In this document: positions 8,066-16,499 of the stretch, piece by piece | Layout of the letters: each line of letters starts with the position of its first letter | Position numbering within the stretch: position 1 is the stretch's first letter | Assembly (NCBI RefSeq): GCF_000424145.1 | Contig: NZ_KE384137.1 | Span: forward strand, 310,001-374,000 | DNA length: 64,000 nucleotides | From: Butyrivibrio sp. AC2005 | GTDB taxonomy: Bacteria > Bacillota > Clostridia > Lachnospirales > Lachnospiraceae | Direction of reading: 5' to 3' | Notes under the pieces: model-generated | Told to the model about the DNA's origin: nothing | The model's database searches: none | What the model saw: only the letters and a program-made list of their open reading frames with translations | Position numbers and translations under genes: made by a program

Positions 8066-10297
8066 TCAATACCTTCTACACTCTTTATCCAGTAGGTCAA
8101 AATTAACGTAGTCTACAACTCTTCCGTTAGAGTTCTTAACAACGGCAAAATGAAGTCCCTTGCGTTCCATCATTACATTTTCGCCGTTAATTTCCAGCAG
8201 GAAGTCTTTGTCCTTGAAGCTGTCCCAGCTTCCCTTTAAGTGATAGGACACATTGTCGCCTACTGTACCTTCTATCTCTTTAAATTCCTTCGTAGCATAA
8301 CTATCGTTAAGTTCATTATTTATAACAGCAACAAGGGTTATATCCTGTCCCTTTGGAATATCATCACTTATTCCAAGCTCTTTAAGTGCGGCTATATTCT
8401 CATCCGTAAGTCTCATTGCACCGCTCTTTCTGGTTGTAATAAATACGGTGTAATCACCGCTATCTGCGTAAGTTTTAAGTGACTTAAGATATTCCTGTAT
8501 ATCTGTCTGCTTAAGATAAATATCGCCTCTTTGCGTGAAAAGACTGATCTCAGAGCCGAGGGCGCCTTTACACAAAACATAAAAATCAGTATCTGAGGTG
8601 TCGATTTCAGATAACGGAATAGAGGTTTCATATGATCCATCAGACAGAAGGTTCATGTTATAAGTCATTACGCTGTCATAGTTGCCATTTACCCTGACAT
8701 CAACCTGCATAGACTCTATTTTTTCCAGAACACCTTTTATATCTGAAACAACTATCTTTAATACGTCGCCCTCTTCAGTGATACTGCAGCTACAGGATGC
8801 ACCTTCATAGTTCTGCTCCAGGGCCATCTCATCTGTTATTCCCGCAAGCTCATTCATGAAGTGAGACTTACGATCAAGCTCCTCTTTTTCGTACTCCATT
8901 CCGTACTTCTCAAGGAGCGTTTCCGTACCTGAAAACAGGTTTGTTCCAAGTCCAAGTCTGTTCCCTTCAATTTCAGCTCCGAGTGCCGCAATAGTTGTAG
9001 GAAACATATCAAAGGTAGTATATTCTCTGGCGGTTCTATCCTGAACCTGCGCATCGGCATTTATAAAGCAGGTGTAAACTTTTCTGGTGTAATCCTCAGG
9101 AATCTGTGTACAAAAATCAGCATCCATCGTGGGATGATCACCCACAAGAACTATTGTCGTATTTTCATAAAAATCCTGCTCTTTTATCCAGTTCACAAAA
9201 TCAACAGCCTGTCTGCTTGCGCATGCAAAAACATTTGAATACTGATCATCGAATTCATTTTCACAAAGTCTGCATACATAGCCGTCCTCAAAGTGAGTAT
9301 CAACCGTAAGAAGTGTCATGTTAAACGGCTCATCATTCTTGGATAATTCAAGAAGTCTGTTCTTAGCATATTCAAAAAGCTTCTCATCCTCGAAGCCCCA
9401 CCATACACCATAGTCCTGCGGAATCCAGCCTGCATCCTTGGCATAGGGGTAATCGATAATATCAAAATCACCATGAGTCTTAAAGAAAAGCTCACGACCT
9501 CCAAATGTGGCATTGGAACCGCAAAGATATTCCTGATGATAGCCTTCATCCTTCAGAATATCTCCAAGGCCCTTTACTGTAGGGAAAAAACTCTCCTGAT
9601 CCGACATACTGTTAGCATCTATGCTTATCTGAAGAGGAAGTCCTGTAGACTGGGCAAAAATAGCGCCCATTGTCCAGTCTGTACCGGGCATTGAAAAACC
9701 ACCGTTCAAATTATCAGAGCCATCTCCAAAAAATTCATTTTCAAGAGCAAGTTCAGTAAGCTCAGGAATTCTGCTCTTTTCAAAACCGCCTCCGTGTTCC
9801 TTGTCCGTATCGGTGACCTCTGTGGATTCGAGATAAATATAGATAAGATTCCTCTTCTTTTCAGGAAATTCAACACTGACATTATTAGGATCAGCATAAT
9901 TATCCTTAATAAAAGTAGATGCATGAAGCTGCTGGTCAATATATGAAGTCATATCAAGCTGAATCCATGTATATGCAATTGCAGCTATAAGCACAATTAC
10001 ACCTGTCATTGTGGCTATCAGATTTCTTTTTCCCTTAAGCGCATCCTTTGGGACAAAGGTAAGAAAAGCCAGAATAATCAAAGCAGCTATGCCCGCAGGC
10101 AAAAATGCCTTTAATATAAAGAGCTTAATCATAGCATGCGAAGTGCCTGAAAGAGACATTTTCACATTGAACATCAGCTCGTTTACAGTCATTGAACTCC
10201 AGGTATGAAAAAACCACCAGGATGTAAAAAACAATAAATACAAAAATCCAAGTATTACAGTAGCAATTAAGTTTCTAATTATATTTCTCTTTTTCAC
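8066..10297 (-). CDS. LtaS/MdoB-type phosphoglycerol transferase (sulfatase fold) with ILEI-like C-terminus
   Basis: Predicted membrane enzyme that transfers glycerol phosphate from phosphatidylglycerol to a glycolipid or surface polymer outside the cell. Three hydrophobic helices lie in the first 115 residues, fewer than the five of canonical LtaS. The sulfatase-fold domain (about 145-460) has candidate catalytic residues E157 (LESTE), a Thr in PGTDWT near 206, H334 (DTHFE) and D387-H388 (VGDHPTM). About 270 residues follow, ending in segments resembling the FAM3/ILEI beta-sandwich (LTDENIAALKELG, then FAVVKNSNGRVVDYVNFD). I prefer the GTG at 10295-10297, preceded by GGGAG with a 5-nt gap; an ATG at 10324 has no ribosome-binding site. 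The polymer made cannot be told from sequence. Confidence 0.85.
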   Translation of the reverse strand: MKKRNIIRNLIATVILGFLYLLFFTSWWFFHTWSSMTVNELMFNVKMSLSGTSHAMIKLFILKAFLPAGIAALIILAFLTFVPKDALKGKRNLIATMTGVIVLIAAIAYTWIQLDMTSYIDQQLHASTFIKDNYADPNNVSVEFPEKKRNLIYIYLESTEVTDTDKEHGGGFEKSRIPELTELALENEFFGDGSDNLNGGFSMPGTDWTMGAIFAQSTGLPLQISIDANSMSDQESFFPTVKGLGDILKDEGYHQEYLCGSNATFGGRELFFKTHGDFDIIDYPYAKDAGWIPQDYGVWWGFEDEKLFEYAKNRLLELSKNDEPFNMTLLTVDTHFEDGYVCRLCENEFDDQYSNVFACASRQAVDFVNWIKEQDFYENTTIVLVGDHPTMDADFCTQIPEDYTRKVYTCFINADAQVQDRTAREYTTFDMFPTTIAALGAEIEGNRLGLGTNLFSGTETLLEKYGMEYEKEELDRKSHFMNELAGITDEMALEQNYEGASCSCSITEEGDVLKIVVSDIKGVLEKIESMQVDVRVNGNYDSVMTYNMNLLSDGSYETSIPLSEIDTSDTDFYVLCKGALGSEISLFTQRGDIYLKQTDIQEYLKSLKTYADSGDYTVFITTRKSGAMRLTDENIAALKELGISDDIPKGQDITLVAVINNELNDSYATKEFKEIEGTVGDNVSYHLKGSWDSFKDKDFLLEINGENVMMERKGLHFAVVKNSNGRVVDYVNFDLLDKECRRY

Positions 10298-10345
10298 GAA
10301 AGCTCCCAAAAATGTTATAATCATTTGTGTTTTTCAAACTTAAAT

Positions 10346-10375
10346 ATTTTAGCATACAAACCTATCAAATATCAA
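10346..10375 (-). promoter_or_regulatory. Predicted promoter of the LtaS-like gene
   Basis: TTGATA, 18-bp spacer, TAAAAT in the short divergent intergenic region shared with the GDPD gene. Confidence 0.4.
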
Positions 10376-10406
10376 AAATATCACTAATGATTAAGGACAT
10401 CATTTC

Positions 10407-11261
10407 ATGAATACTAATTCAAAAATCACAAAAATGACTATATCTGTTCTGTTAGTAATTCTTACATTCTCAGCCATGTTTTGCGGTTGTTCTGAAAAAG
10501 AGACGGTTACAACCGAAATAACTGATATGCGTCAAAAATTTTCGGATGAGAAATATATTATACATGCCTGCGGAGAAATTGCCGATGAATCCGGCGAAAA
10601 ATATGACTACACAAATTCAAGGGAAGCTCTTGAAAATAGTTACTCCAAAGGTAACAGAATCGTCGAGATTGACTTCCATTATACCTCCGACCATGTTCTT
10701 GTCTGTGGGCATGCCTGGGGTGATCTTTACCTTGAGGGTAGGCAGGTCACACCGGGTGAAGCCCCGACATTTTCCGACTATCAAAAATGTAAGGTTCAGG
10801 ACAAATTCACTGTTCTGACCTTTGATGATGTTGCTTCTTTCATGCAGCAGCATGAGGATTTGATTGTTGTAACCGACACGAAGGAAACAGATATCGACAC
10901 ATATAAGATGATTGCAGAAAATTACCCCGAGCTGGTAAACAGATTTGTAGTCCAGATATATCATGCCACGGAATATGACATGGTAAAAAAAGCGGGCTTT
11001 CCGTTTATCATCTATACCCTCTATGAGGCGACCGATGATGAATTAACGGAAAAAGCCCTACTAAAAGCAGCAAAGAAGCCGCTTATCGGATTCACTTTTC
11101 ATACAGATCTTGCTGATGATGAGTCATTTATGACTATCATGGATAAAACCGATACTCCAAAATATGTTCACACTGTTAATGATACATCTAAGATAAATTC
11201 ATATCTGGGTTCCGGAATTGCAGGAATATATACGGATTTGACCGATTTAAATACTAATTAG
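10407..11261 (+). CDS. Glycerophosphodiester phosphodiesterase-like lipoprotein
   Basis: Predicted extracytoplasmic lipoprotein of the GDPD / PI-PLC-like phosphodiesterase superfamily, which hydrolyses glycerophosphodiesters. The N-terminus has a short basic stretch, a hydrophobic segment and a lipobox-like FCGC with C28 as the likely lipidated residue. The catalytic region is visible as H53 (IIHACGE), E87 and D89 (VEIDF) and H102 (GHAWGD), spaced as in GDPD enzymes although the usual HRG is HAC here. AAGGA precedes the ATG. It is transcribed divergently from the LtaS-like gene with 109 bp between starts, suggesting a role in turnover of glycerol-phosphate polymers. Its 3' end overlaps the convergent Hpt gene by 15 bp. 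Confidence 0.85.
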   Translation: MNTNSKITKMTISVLLVILTFSAMFCGCSEKETVTTEITDMRQKFSDEKYIIHACGEIADESGEKYDYTNSREALENSYSKGNRIVEIDFHYTSDHVLVCGHAWGDLYLEGRQVTPGEAPTFSDYQKCKVQDKFTVLTFDDVASFMQQHEDLIVVTDTKETDIDTYKMIAENYPELVNRFVVQIYHATEYDMVKKAGFPFIIYTLYEATDDELTEKALLKAAKKPLIGFTFHTDLADDESFMTIMDKTDTPKYVHTVNDTSKINSYLGSGIAGIYTDLTDLNTN

Positions 11262-11843
11262 ATCTTCAATCTCATCCCAGGCAAAATTCTTAAGAGCTTT
11301 ATCCAGCCTGTCGACAAATTCTCTTTCTTTTGCAGGAAGCTTGCGCTTTTTTAACTCCTCTATAATCATCTCCGCACCATCATAATCCATGTTCCGTGAT
11401 ACCTCCGCCATGGATTTGTATGCATCCTCAAGCTCCGCATTATCAATAGGCTTTTTCTTATCCTCTGAGTCAGTATCTATCTCATCCAATATTGAGAGCT
11501 TTTCCTTGTAGCTTCTAAAAAGTGCTAAAAGCTTATCATTATTGTCATCAATAAATTCTATATCATCCTTTCTGCCGGCTTCTTCAAGCTCAAGTGCAAG
11601 GTCACAAAGTTCATATGCGCCAATAATTCTTGACGTGCTTTTCAGAGAATGAACCTTAATAGTATAAAAGCTTATATTCCCTTCCTTATAAGCGTCCTCT
11701 ATCTCATCAGCCTTTATATCAATATTGTTATAAAAAGATGTAAGGAACTTAGTAAATAATTTTTCGTTGCCACAGGCTTCAAGTCCTGCACTTATTGTAA
11801 TGCCATCTATTTTATTTAAAAATTCGTAATTATTCATTTCCAT
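11247..11843 (-). CDS. Hpt (histidine phosphotransfer) domain protein
   Basis: Phosphorelay protein that passes a phosphate between receiver domains. The Hpt signature HSLKSTSRIIGA is at about residues 65-76, within a predicted helical bundle. The C-terminal 90 residues form a second helical, charged segment of unknown role. It stands alone, with a hairpin separating it from the two-component system just upstream, so its partners are not defined. The only Shine-Dalgarno-like sequence (GAGGGG) is far from the ATG. The last 15 bp overlap the convergent GDPD gene. Confidence 0.8.
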   Translation of the reverse strand: MEMNNYEFLNKIDGITISAGLEACGNEKLFTKFLTSFYNNIDIKADEIEDAYKEGNISFYTIKVHSLKSTSRIIGAYELCDLALELEEAGRKDDIEFIDDNNDKLLALFRSYKEKLSILDEIDTDSEDKKKPIDNAELEDAYKSMAEVSRNMDYDGAEMIIEELKKRKLPAKEREFVDRLDKALKNFAWDEIEDLISI

Positions 11844-11945
11844 ATTGCAAAAGAAACTATCCCCTCAAAAATATTACCCTCTTATTATACACTTAAGTCT
11901 TGCAAATTAAGAGTATAAAATTGCTCACTTATTAAAATCTTTTGC

Positions 11946-11984
11946 GAAAATAGGGCGGGCAGCCCGCAATAAAACGGACTGCCC
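11946..11984 (-). terminator. Probable terminator after the response-regulator gene
   Basis: A GC-rich hairpin (79-84 arm CTGCCC of 119xx with GGGCAG at 11957-11962, plus an inner 3-bp CCG/CGG pairing) stands out in AT-rich sequence. The following T-run is short (ATTTT), so efficiency is uncertain. Confidence 0.5.
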
Positions 11985-12028
11985 TAAATGAAGAAAAAGA
12001 ATGAATGAAGAAAGCAAAATTAAATATA

Positions 12029-12823
12029 TCAATAATCATCCCCAAGCAATGCACCTTCTGTCGTGCTTGCCCAGTAGTAAGAATTCATGTAAACACCTCT
12101 AAAGGATTTAACAGCGTCCTCATCGCCATCAAGGAATTTATACATATCGCAATCTATAAGCTCCGGTCGGATTCTCATGGCACCGCTCTTAATCTCCAGG
12201 ATATCACTTATATCATATTCACTTAGTGTATCCTTAAGGCTGCGGATTATTACATCCATTTGCTTTTGCATTGCTCTGTCGTACATACCATCTTCCCAGA
12301 GTGCCGCAAAGGCTTCTGCTCTTGTAACGCTTCCACCTTTATTATCTATAAGAAAAGCGAGTAATTCCTTAGATTTTGATCTCTTGAACACCACCGTCTC
12401 ACCTTTAACAAATAAATCAAAATTTCCAAAGGTAAGCGCCTTTGCAATAGTTCCGGAATCCTCATCCCTGTTATCTATAACATATTGAACTTCCTGGAAA
12501 AGTTTATCTCTTGCTATAGGCTTAAGAAGATATCCGTCTGCGTGAATCGAGAATGCATCAACAGCATACTCTGAATATCCTGTAAGGAAAATAATCGAAG
12601 TCTGCGGACTTCTCTCCTTAATGATTTTCGCGAGAGTAAGTCCATCCATCTCAGGCATGTCAACATCAAGAAGTGCAAGCCCCACATTATTTTCATTCAT
12701 ATAATCCAGTGCTTCCTGTCCTGAGGAAAAACCTTTGACCTCATCAAACAGGCCAAAATCCTCAAGTAATGCTACAGCAAGCTCCAGAATCAAATTTTCA
12801 TCGTCTACGCAAATTGCTTTCAT
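12029..12823 (-). CDS. Response regulator with winged-helix/BTAD-like output
   Basis: Cytoplasmic DNA-binding response regulator. The receiver domain has the acidic pocket (CVDDE) and phosphoacceptor Asp in LLDVDMPEMDG (about residue 53), a Thr in FLTGYS and the conserved Lys in LLKPI. The C-terminal half resembles the OmpR/SARP-type helix-turn-helix (SKELLAFLIDNKGG ... LWEDGMYDRAMQKQMDVIIRSL) followed by a short BTAD-like end (FRGVYMNSYYWA). ATG at 12821-12823 is used, with GGAG seven bases upstream. It overlaps the histidine kinase gene by 26 bp, so translation is coupled and the two form a pair. Confidence 0.88.
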   Translation of the reverse strand: MKAICVDDENLILELAVALLEDFGLFDEVKGFSSGQEALDYMNENNVGLALLDVDMPEMDGLTLAKIIKERSPQTSIIFLTGYSEYAVDAFSIHADGYLLKPIARDKLFQEVQYVIDNRDEDSGTIAKALTFGNFDLFVKGETVVFKRSKSKELLAFLIDNKGGSVTRAEAFAALWEDGMYDRAMQKQMDVIIRSLKDTLSEYDISDILEIKSGAMRIRPELIDCDMYKFLDGDEDAVKSFRGVYMNSYYWASTTEGALLGDDY

Positions 12824-14066
12824 CAACCTTCTCCATACTTGGTACTTTGATAGTCACAGTAGTTCCCACGTCTATTGTGCTCTCTACCTCAAGTTCTCCT
12901 CCGCAGAGACTTTCCAGTCTTTCTTTTATGGTTTTAAGACCATAATGTTCTTCATCAGCATTCATGTATTTATCTACATCAAAGCCTTTTCCGTTATCAC
13001 GGACTATTATTTCATGATATCCATTCTCTGTCTTTACTATGATCCAGATACTTCCGGTTTTGCGGATTCTTACGCCGTGCCTTATCGCATTTTCAACAAC
13101 AGGCTGAAGCGTTAGCGCCGGAAGTTCGAATTCCTCATCCTCTATATCGTAGTCAATTCTGATATTCGGGAAACGAATCATCTCAATCTCGGAATATACT
13201 CTTGTATGCTCAAATTCCTGCTTAAATGGAACCAGGCTGTTTTTATTAAGAGATCCGATATTATTCCTTAAATAGGTTCCGAATTTCTCAGCGGTTGTAA
13301 ATGCTTTCTTTGGATCAGTAAGGCATAGCGCCTGAATCGTAGAAAGCGTATTATACATAAAATGAGGCTGTATCTGAGACATCATAATCTCAATTTTCTT
13401 ATCATCCTCAAGTGCTTTGTCATGTTCCTTAACAAATTGCAGATGTAGCCATATATAGTAAAAAAGAGCGCCTGTCACAAGTCCAATCTGCAAAAAGGAT
13501 ACTCTTGAATCAAACATTCCGCTAATATCAAGCATTACACACATTATAATAATCAGTGCAATTATGGAAGGGAAAAAAGTAATAAACTTTTTTTCTTTCC
13601 AAAATTTTATTATCGGAATTGCGACCATCCATACAAGTAGTATACCACTTATAACATGACAGCTAAACCCAAGCGGTCCTCTCACAAAACGGTTTTCTTT
13701 CGTTATAGTAAAAGCAATATCCGTATACAAAGCTGTTGAATATATCATCAGGTTAAGAATAGCCAAAAGCCAGGGCTTTTTATCATCCGACTGTAATCGC
13801 ATAAAAAGCACAATAATTATAGGCCTTGCGATATAGCAGAACATACTTGTAAGTGTTCGTGCAAATATCAAATTCTCATGTTGTTGACAATATATTTCAA
13901 CCTGCGTAACTATTACAACGGAAAAGATAAGGATAACATTTTCAAATAAAATCATTCGCTTATCTTTTTTTATATACTTGTCTACCAGAATAACAGCAGC
14001 CAAACACAGGAGTTGTAAAAGCAACGACACGTTAAGAGTTATCATGCTCTGAAGCGCCAAATCCAT
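12798..14066 (-). CDS. LytS/YesM-type sensor histidine kinase
   Basis: Membrane sensor kinase. Roughly the first 205 residues form six or seven hydrophobic helices with short loops. The His_kinase domain (PF06580 type) has H235 in QIQPHFMYNTLS, an N-box ENAIRHG at 325-331 and a G-box DNGKGFD at 357-363. Length is 422 residues. GGAG lies about 10 bases upstream. The lipoprotein gene is 24 bp upstream and the regulator overlaps downstream, suggesting a lipoprotein-kinase-regulator signalling unit, perhaps monitoring the envelope; the signal is unknown. Confidence 0.88.
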   Translation of the reverse strand: MDLALQSMITLNVSLLLQLLCLAAVILVDKYIKKDKRMILFENVILIFSVVIVTQVEIYCQQHENLIFARTLTSMFCYIARPIIIVLFMRLQSDDKKPWLLAILNLMIYSTALYTDIAFTITKENRFVRGPLGFSCHVISGILLVWMVAIPIIKFWKEKKFITFFPSIIALIIIMCVMLDISGMFDSRVSFLQIGLVTGALFYYIWLHLQFVKEHDKALEDDKKIEIMMSQIQPHFMYNTLSTIQALCLTDPKKAFTTAEKFGTYLRNNIGSLNKNSLVPFKQEFEHTRVYSEIEMIRFPNIRIDYDIEDEEFELPALTLQPVVENAIRHGVRIRKTGSIWIIVKTENGYHEIIVRDNGKGFDVDKYMNADEEHYGLKTIKERLESLCGGELEVESTIDVGTTVTIKVPSMEKVDESNLRRR

Positions 14067-14090
14067 ACCACTAAATCTCCGTTGTCTGTA

Positions 14091-15278
14091 TTATCCAAAA
14101 GGAGTGTAATCCAGATGATTGTAGTTCAATCTATCCTTATACATATTGAAGTCTTCTTCAGAAATATTCTCCCATGAATCCGACTCCGGATCAAAATTTA
14201 AGAAATAAGGATTTTCAGAATCCTCCTGACTATCATACTTAAGCGAATACTGTGGCATGAGCCTGGTTGTATTGGGCTCAATATCATATAATGTCCAAAT
14301 AGTAATATCAGCTCCGCCGGAAGCTTCATTAACTATCATTCCTCCGTCATTTATAAAGTATCTGTCCCTTGCATAGCCTGATAAAACATGAACAGGCTCT
14401 CTGTCAGATACAGTGAAAATATCATATACAACGCCTTTCATTTCGCCCTCTATGATTTCTCCAACCATGAGCTCATCTACACCGTCAAAATTTATATCCA
14501 TATAGGCATAGCCTGTCTTTTTTAACGGATCATCACCTGACTGCTTTATGGCAAAATACATTGAACTAAGCCCCATCTCTTCAAGCTTTGTAGCATCATA
14601 ACCTTCTTCTAAAGCAGTTCTTATCTCATCAATTACTGAAACATATATATCCTCACCCTTAGTTCCGGCACCATAATCAAAGCTGCCCATGTCGAAAGGT
14701 TCAAGAGTCTTAACCACTTCCTCAAAGCTATCTTCCAACTTCTTATAAGAATCAGGCATTTCTTCACTCTTAGTGTAATCCCACTGAACATCTGAAGGAA
14801 AATCTCTGACTACATCATAGACGGTTCCGTCGGAGAGTGTCATCTCTCCAACCTTTTTATCCATTCCACCAGCATATTCTTTAGGCTCCTTATAAACAGA
14901 TATACTGAAAACAAAGCCACCGAAGCCGGCTTCCTTAGCGTCCTTATCATAAATATAAATTGCATCCTTTGAGGAAAATGCCACGTAAGTATCCTTTGTA
15001 TCTTCAGGCATGCGAACAGAGAAAAGACCATTGGAGATTGTTCCGTCTTCTCCCGGCTTTATCTCATCAAGATTTGAATAATAATCCAGTAACTCATCAG
15101 GTTCTTCCGAAGAAACCTCACCGGAATCGGGCTCCGATGCTAATGGTGTCTTATCTTCCCCAACTGCTATTACATCTGAATTGTTAATATCTGTATTTGA
15201 TGCAGGATTAGCATTACCACAAGCTGTTGCTACAAGTAAAAATCCGGATAAAAGCGAAACAATAAGATTTTTTTTCAT
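14091..15278 (-). CDS. Lipoprotein of unknown function with DINFDGxDEL motif
   Basis: Predicted extracytoplasmic lipoprotein: MKKNL, hydrophobic stretch, lipobox VATAC at about residues 18-22 and then a Ser/Asn/Asp-rich linker. The C-terminal half has YMDINFDGVDELMVGE, a calcium-binding-like Asp loop common in uncharacterised Firmicute lipoproteins. I do not recognise a named family. The ATG at 15276-15278 is chosen because GAGGGGAG precedes it by eight bases. It lies between an acyltransferase gene and the histidine kinase gene in one run, so it could be an accessory sensor. Confidence 0.75.
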   Translation of the reverse strand: MKKNLIVSLLSGFLLVATACGNANPASNTDINNSDVIAVGEDKTPLASEPDSGEVSSEEPDELLDYYSNLDEIKPGEDGTISNGLFSVRMPEDTKDTYVAFSSKDAIYIYDKDAKEAGFGGFVFSISVYKEPKEYAGGMDKKVGEMTLSDGTVYDVVRDFPSDVQWDYTKSEEMPDSYKKLEDSFEEVVKTLEPFDMGSFDYGAGTKGEDIYVSVIDEIRTALEEGYDATKLEEMGLSSMYFAIKQSGDDPLKKTGYAYMDINFDGVDELMVGEIIEGEMKGVVYDIFTVSDREPVHVLSGYARDRYFINDGGMIVNEASGGADITIWTLYDIEPNTTRLMPQYSLKYDSQEDSENPYFLNFDPESDSWENISEEDFNMYKDRLNYNHLDYTPFG

Positions 15279-15335
15279 TATATAGTCTCCCCTCGTCATA
15301 AGAATTTTATTCTACATAACTTTGATGACTATATA

Positions 15336-16490
15336 TTAAATTATAGTGTCCAACAAATGTCCAACATACTCATTCTCGTTCTTTTCAATGAGAAAGAACA
15401 AAGCTTTTCTCCTGACATATGCCATTATACATGACAGAATAATTCCTCCTCCAAATACAAAAAAAGACTTAAACACAACCTCTTCCGGAAGCGGATTCAG
15501 GTACCAGTTAGGCCCGGGTTTCATGTATGTTCCAAGAGCATCTGCTATAAACATCCCAAAAAAGCAATGGTACATCAGAATAATCAGAGAGTTTTTTCCC
15601 ATCCAGGAAAATACTGAGGATAAACCGTAAGTTTTAGATAATAATTTGCAGATAAAAATATAAGCAAACCCGCAGATAAGGCACTCTCCTATAAAAACAA
15701 TAGGCGTAATAATTCCAAAATAGCCAAAATCACCTGCATAAATGTTGTCACATCCGCCTTTTTTAAACAAAAGCCAGAATACATAAATACAAAAGACAGA
15801 GACAATCAAAGCTATAACAGGATTTATTTTTAATATCCTTTCATAAATATTCTTCTTCCTTATAAATGCGCCTATCATTAACAACACTGCAAATATAGGG
15901 GACATACCAAGGCTCCAGGGCAGGGGTTTAAAAGCTTGTGTAAAAAAAGTTCCCGTAACCAGTAGTGCAACTACAGTAATGATCATATATGACGATTTTG
16001 AAAAGGCAGTGCCTACAACATTGTAAAAAATTATATAAGCCCATATCATGGCCCATATGAACCAGACGGGTGAAAGCTGAAAAAAAAGCCACCCGCCTGT
16101 AATACTCTTATAGTAAAAAGCATTGGTAAATTCAGGACGAAAGAAAGTTACTATATAATCATCAATTACATCCATAACCGTATAGTCATGAACTAAGACA
16201 AAATATATTCCGCCTACTAAATGAAGAACCGTCATTGTTACAAAGGCCGGCATAAAGAGTCTGATTACTCTATATCTTAAGACTTCCAGTCTGTTATCAT
16301 AGTCTGTTTTATAAAAATATCCTGAAATCACAAAATAAAAAGGGATTATAAACCATATACAGGAGCGAATAATATCATCAAAAAGGCCTCCCTGTTCCCT
16401 GTATATCAGATGATAGGCCGCAATCATACACATACCAAGACCCTTTGCAATATCAAGAACCTTGTTTCTCTCCCCAACATTTGAAACCAT
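15336..16490 (-). CDS. Acyltransferase-3 family membrane O-acyltransferase
   Basis: Integral membrane protein of the OafA/WecH acyltransferase-3 family, which acylates sugars or polymers at the cell surface. About ten hydrophobic helices are visible. The N-terminus has ERNKVLDIAKGLGMCMIAAYHL, matching the family opening with the conserved His in the first helix (about residue 22). The acceptor cannot be predicted. The start is nine bases after the stop of the PP2C gene, with GGGGG upstream, so they are co-transcribed. Confidence 0.85.
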   Translation of the reverse strand: MVSNVGERNKVLDIAKGLGMCMIAAYHLIYREQGGLFDDIIRSCIWFIIPFYFVISGYFYKTDYDNRLEVLRYRVIRLFMPAFVTMTVLHLVGGIYFVLVHDYTVMDVIDDYIVTFFRPEFTNAFYYKSITGGWLFFQLSPVWFIWAMIWAYIIFYNVVGTAFSKSSYMIITVVALLVTGTFFTQAFKPLPWSLGMSPIFAVLLMIGAFIRKKNIYERILKINPVIALIVSVFCIYVFWLLFKKGGCDNIYAGDFGYFGIITPIVFIGECLICGFAYIFICKLLSKTYGLSSVFSWMGKNSLIILMYHCFFGMFIADALGTYMKPGPNWYLNPLPEEVVFKSFFVFGGGIILSCIMAYVRRKALFFLIEKNENEYVGHLLDTII

Positions 16491-16499
16491 TAAAAAAAT

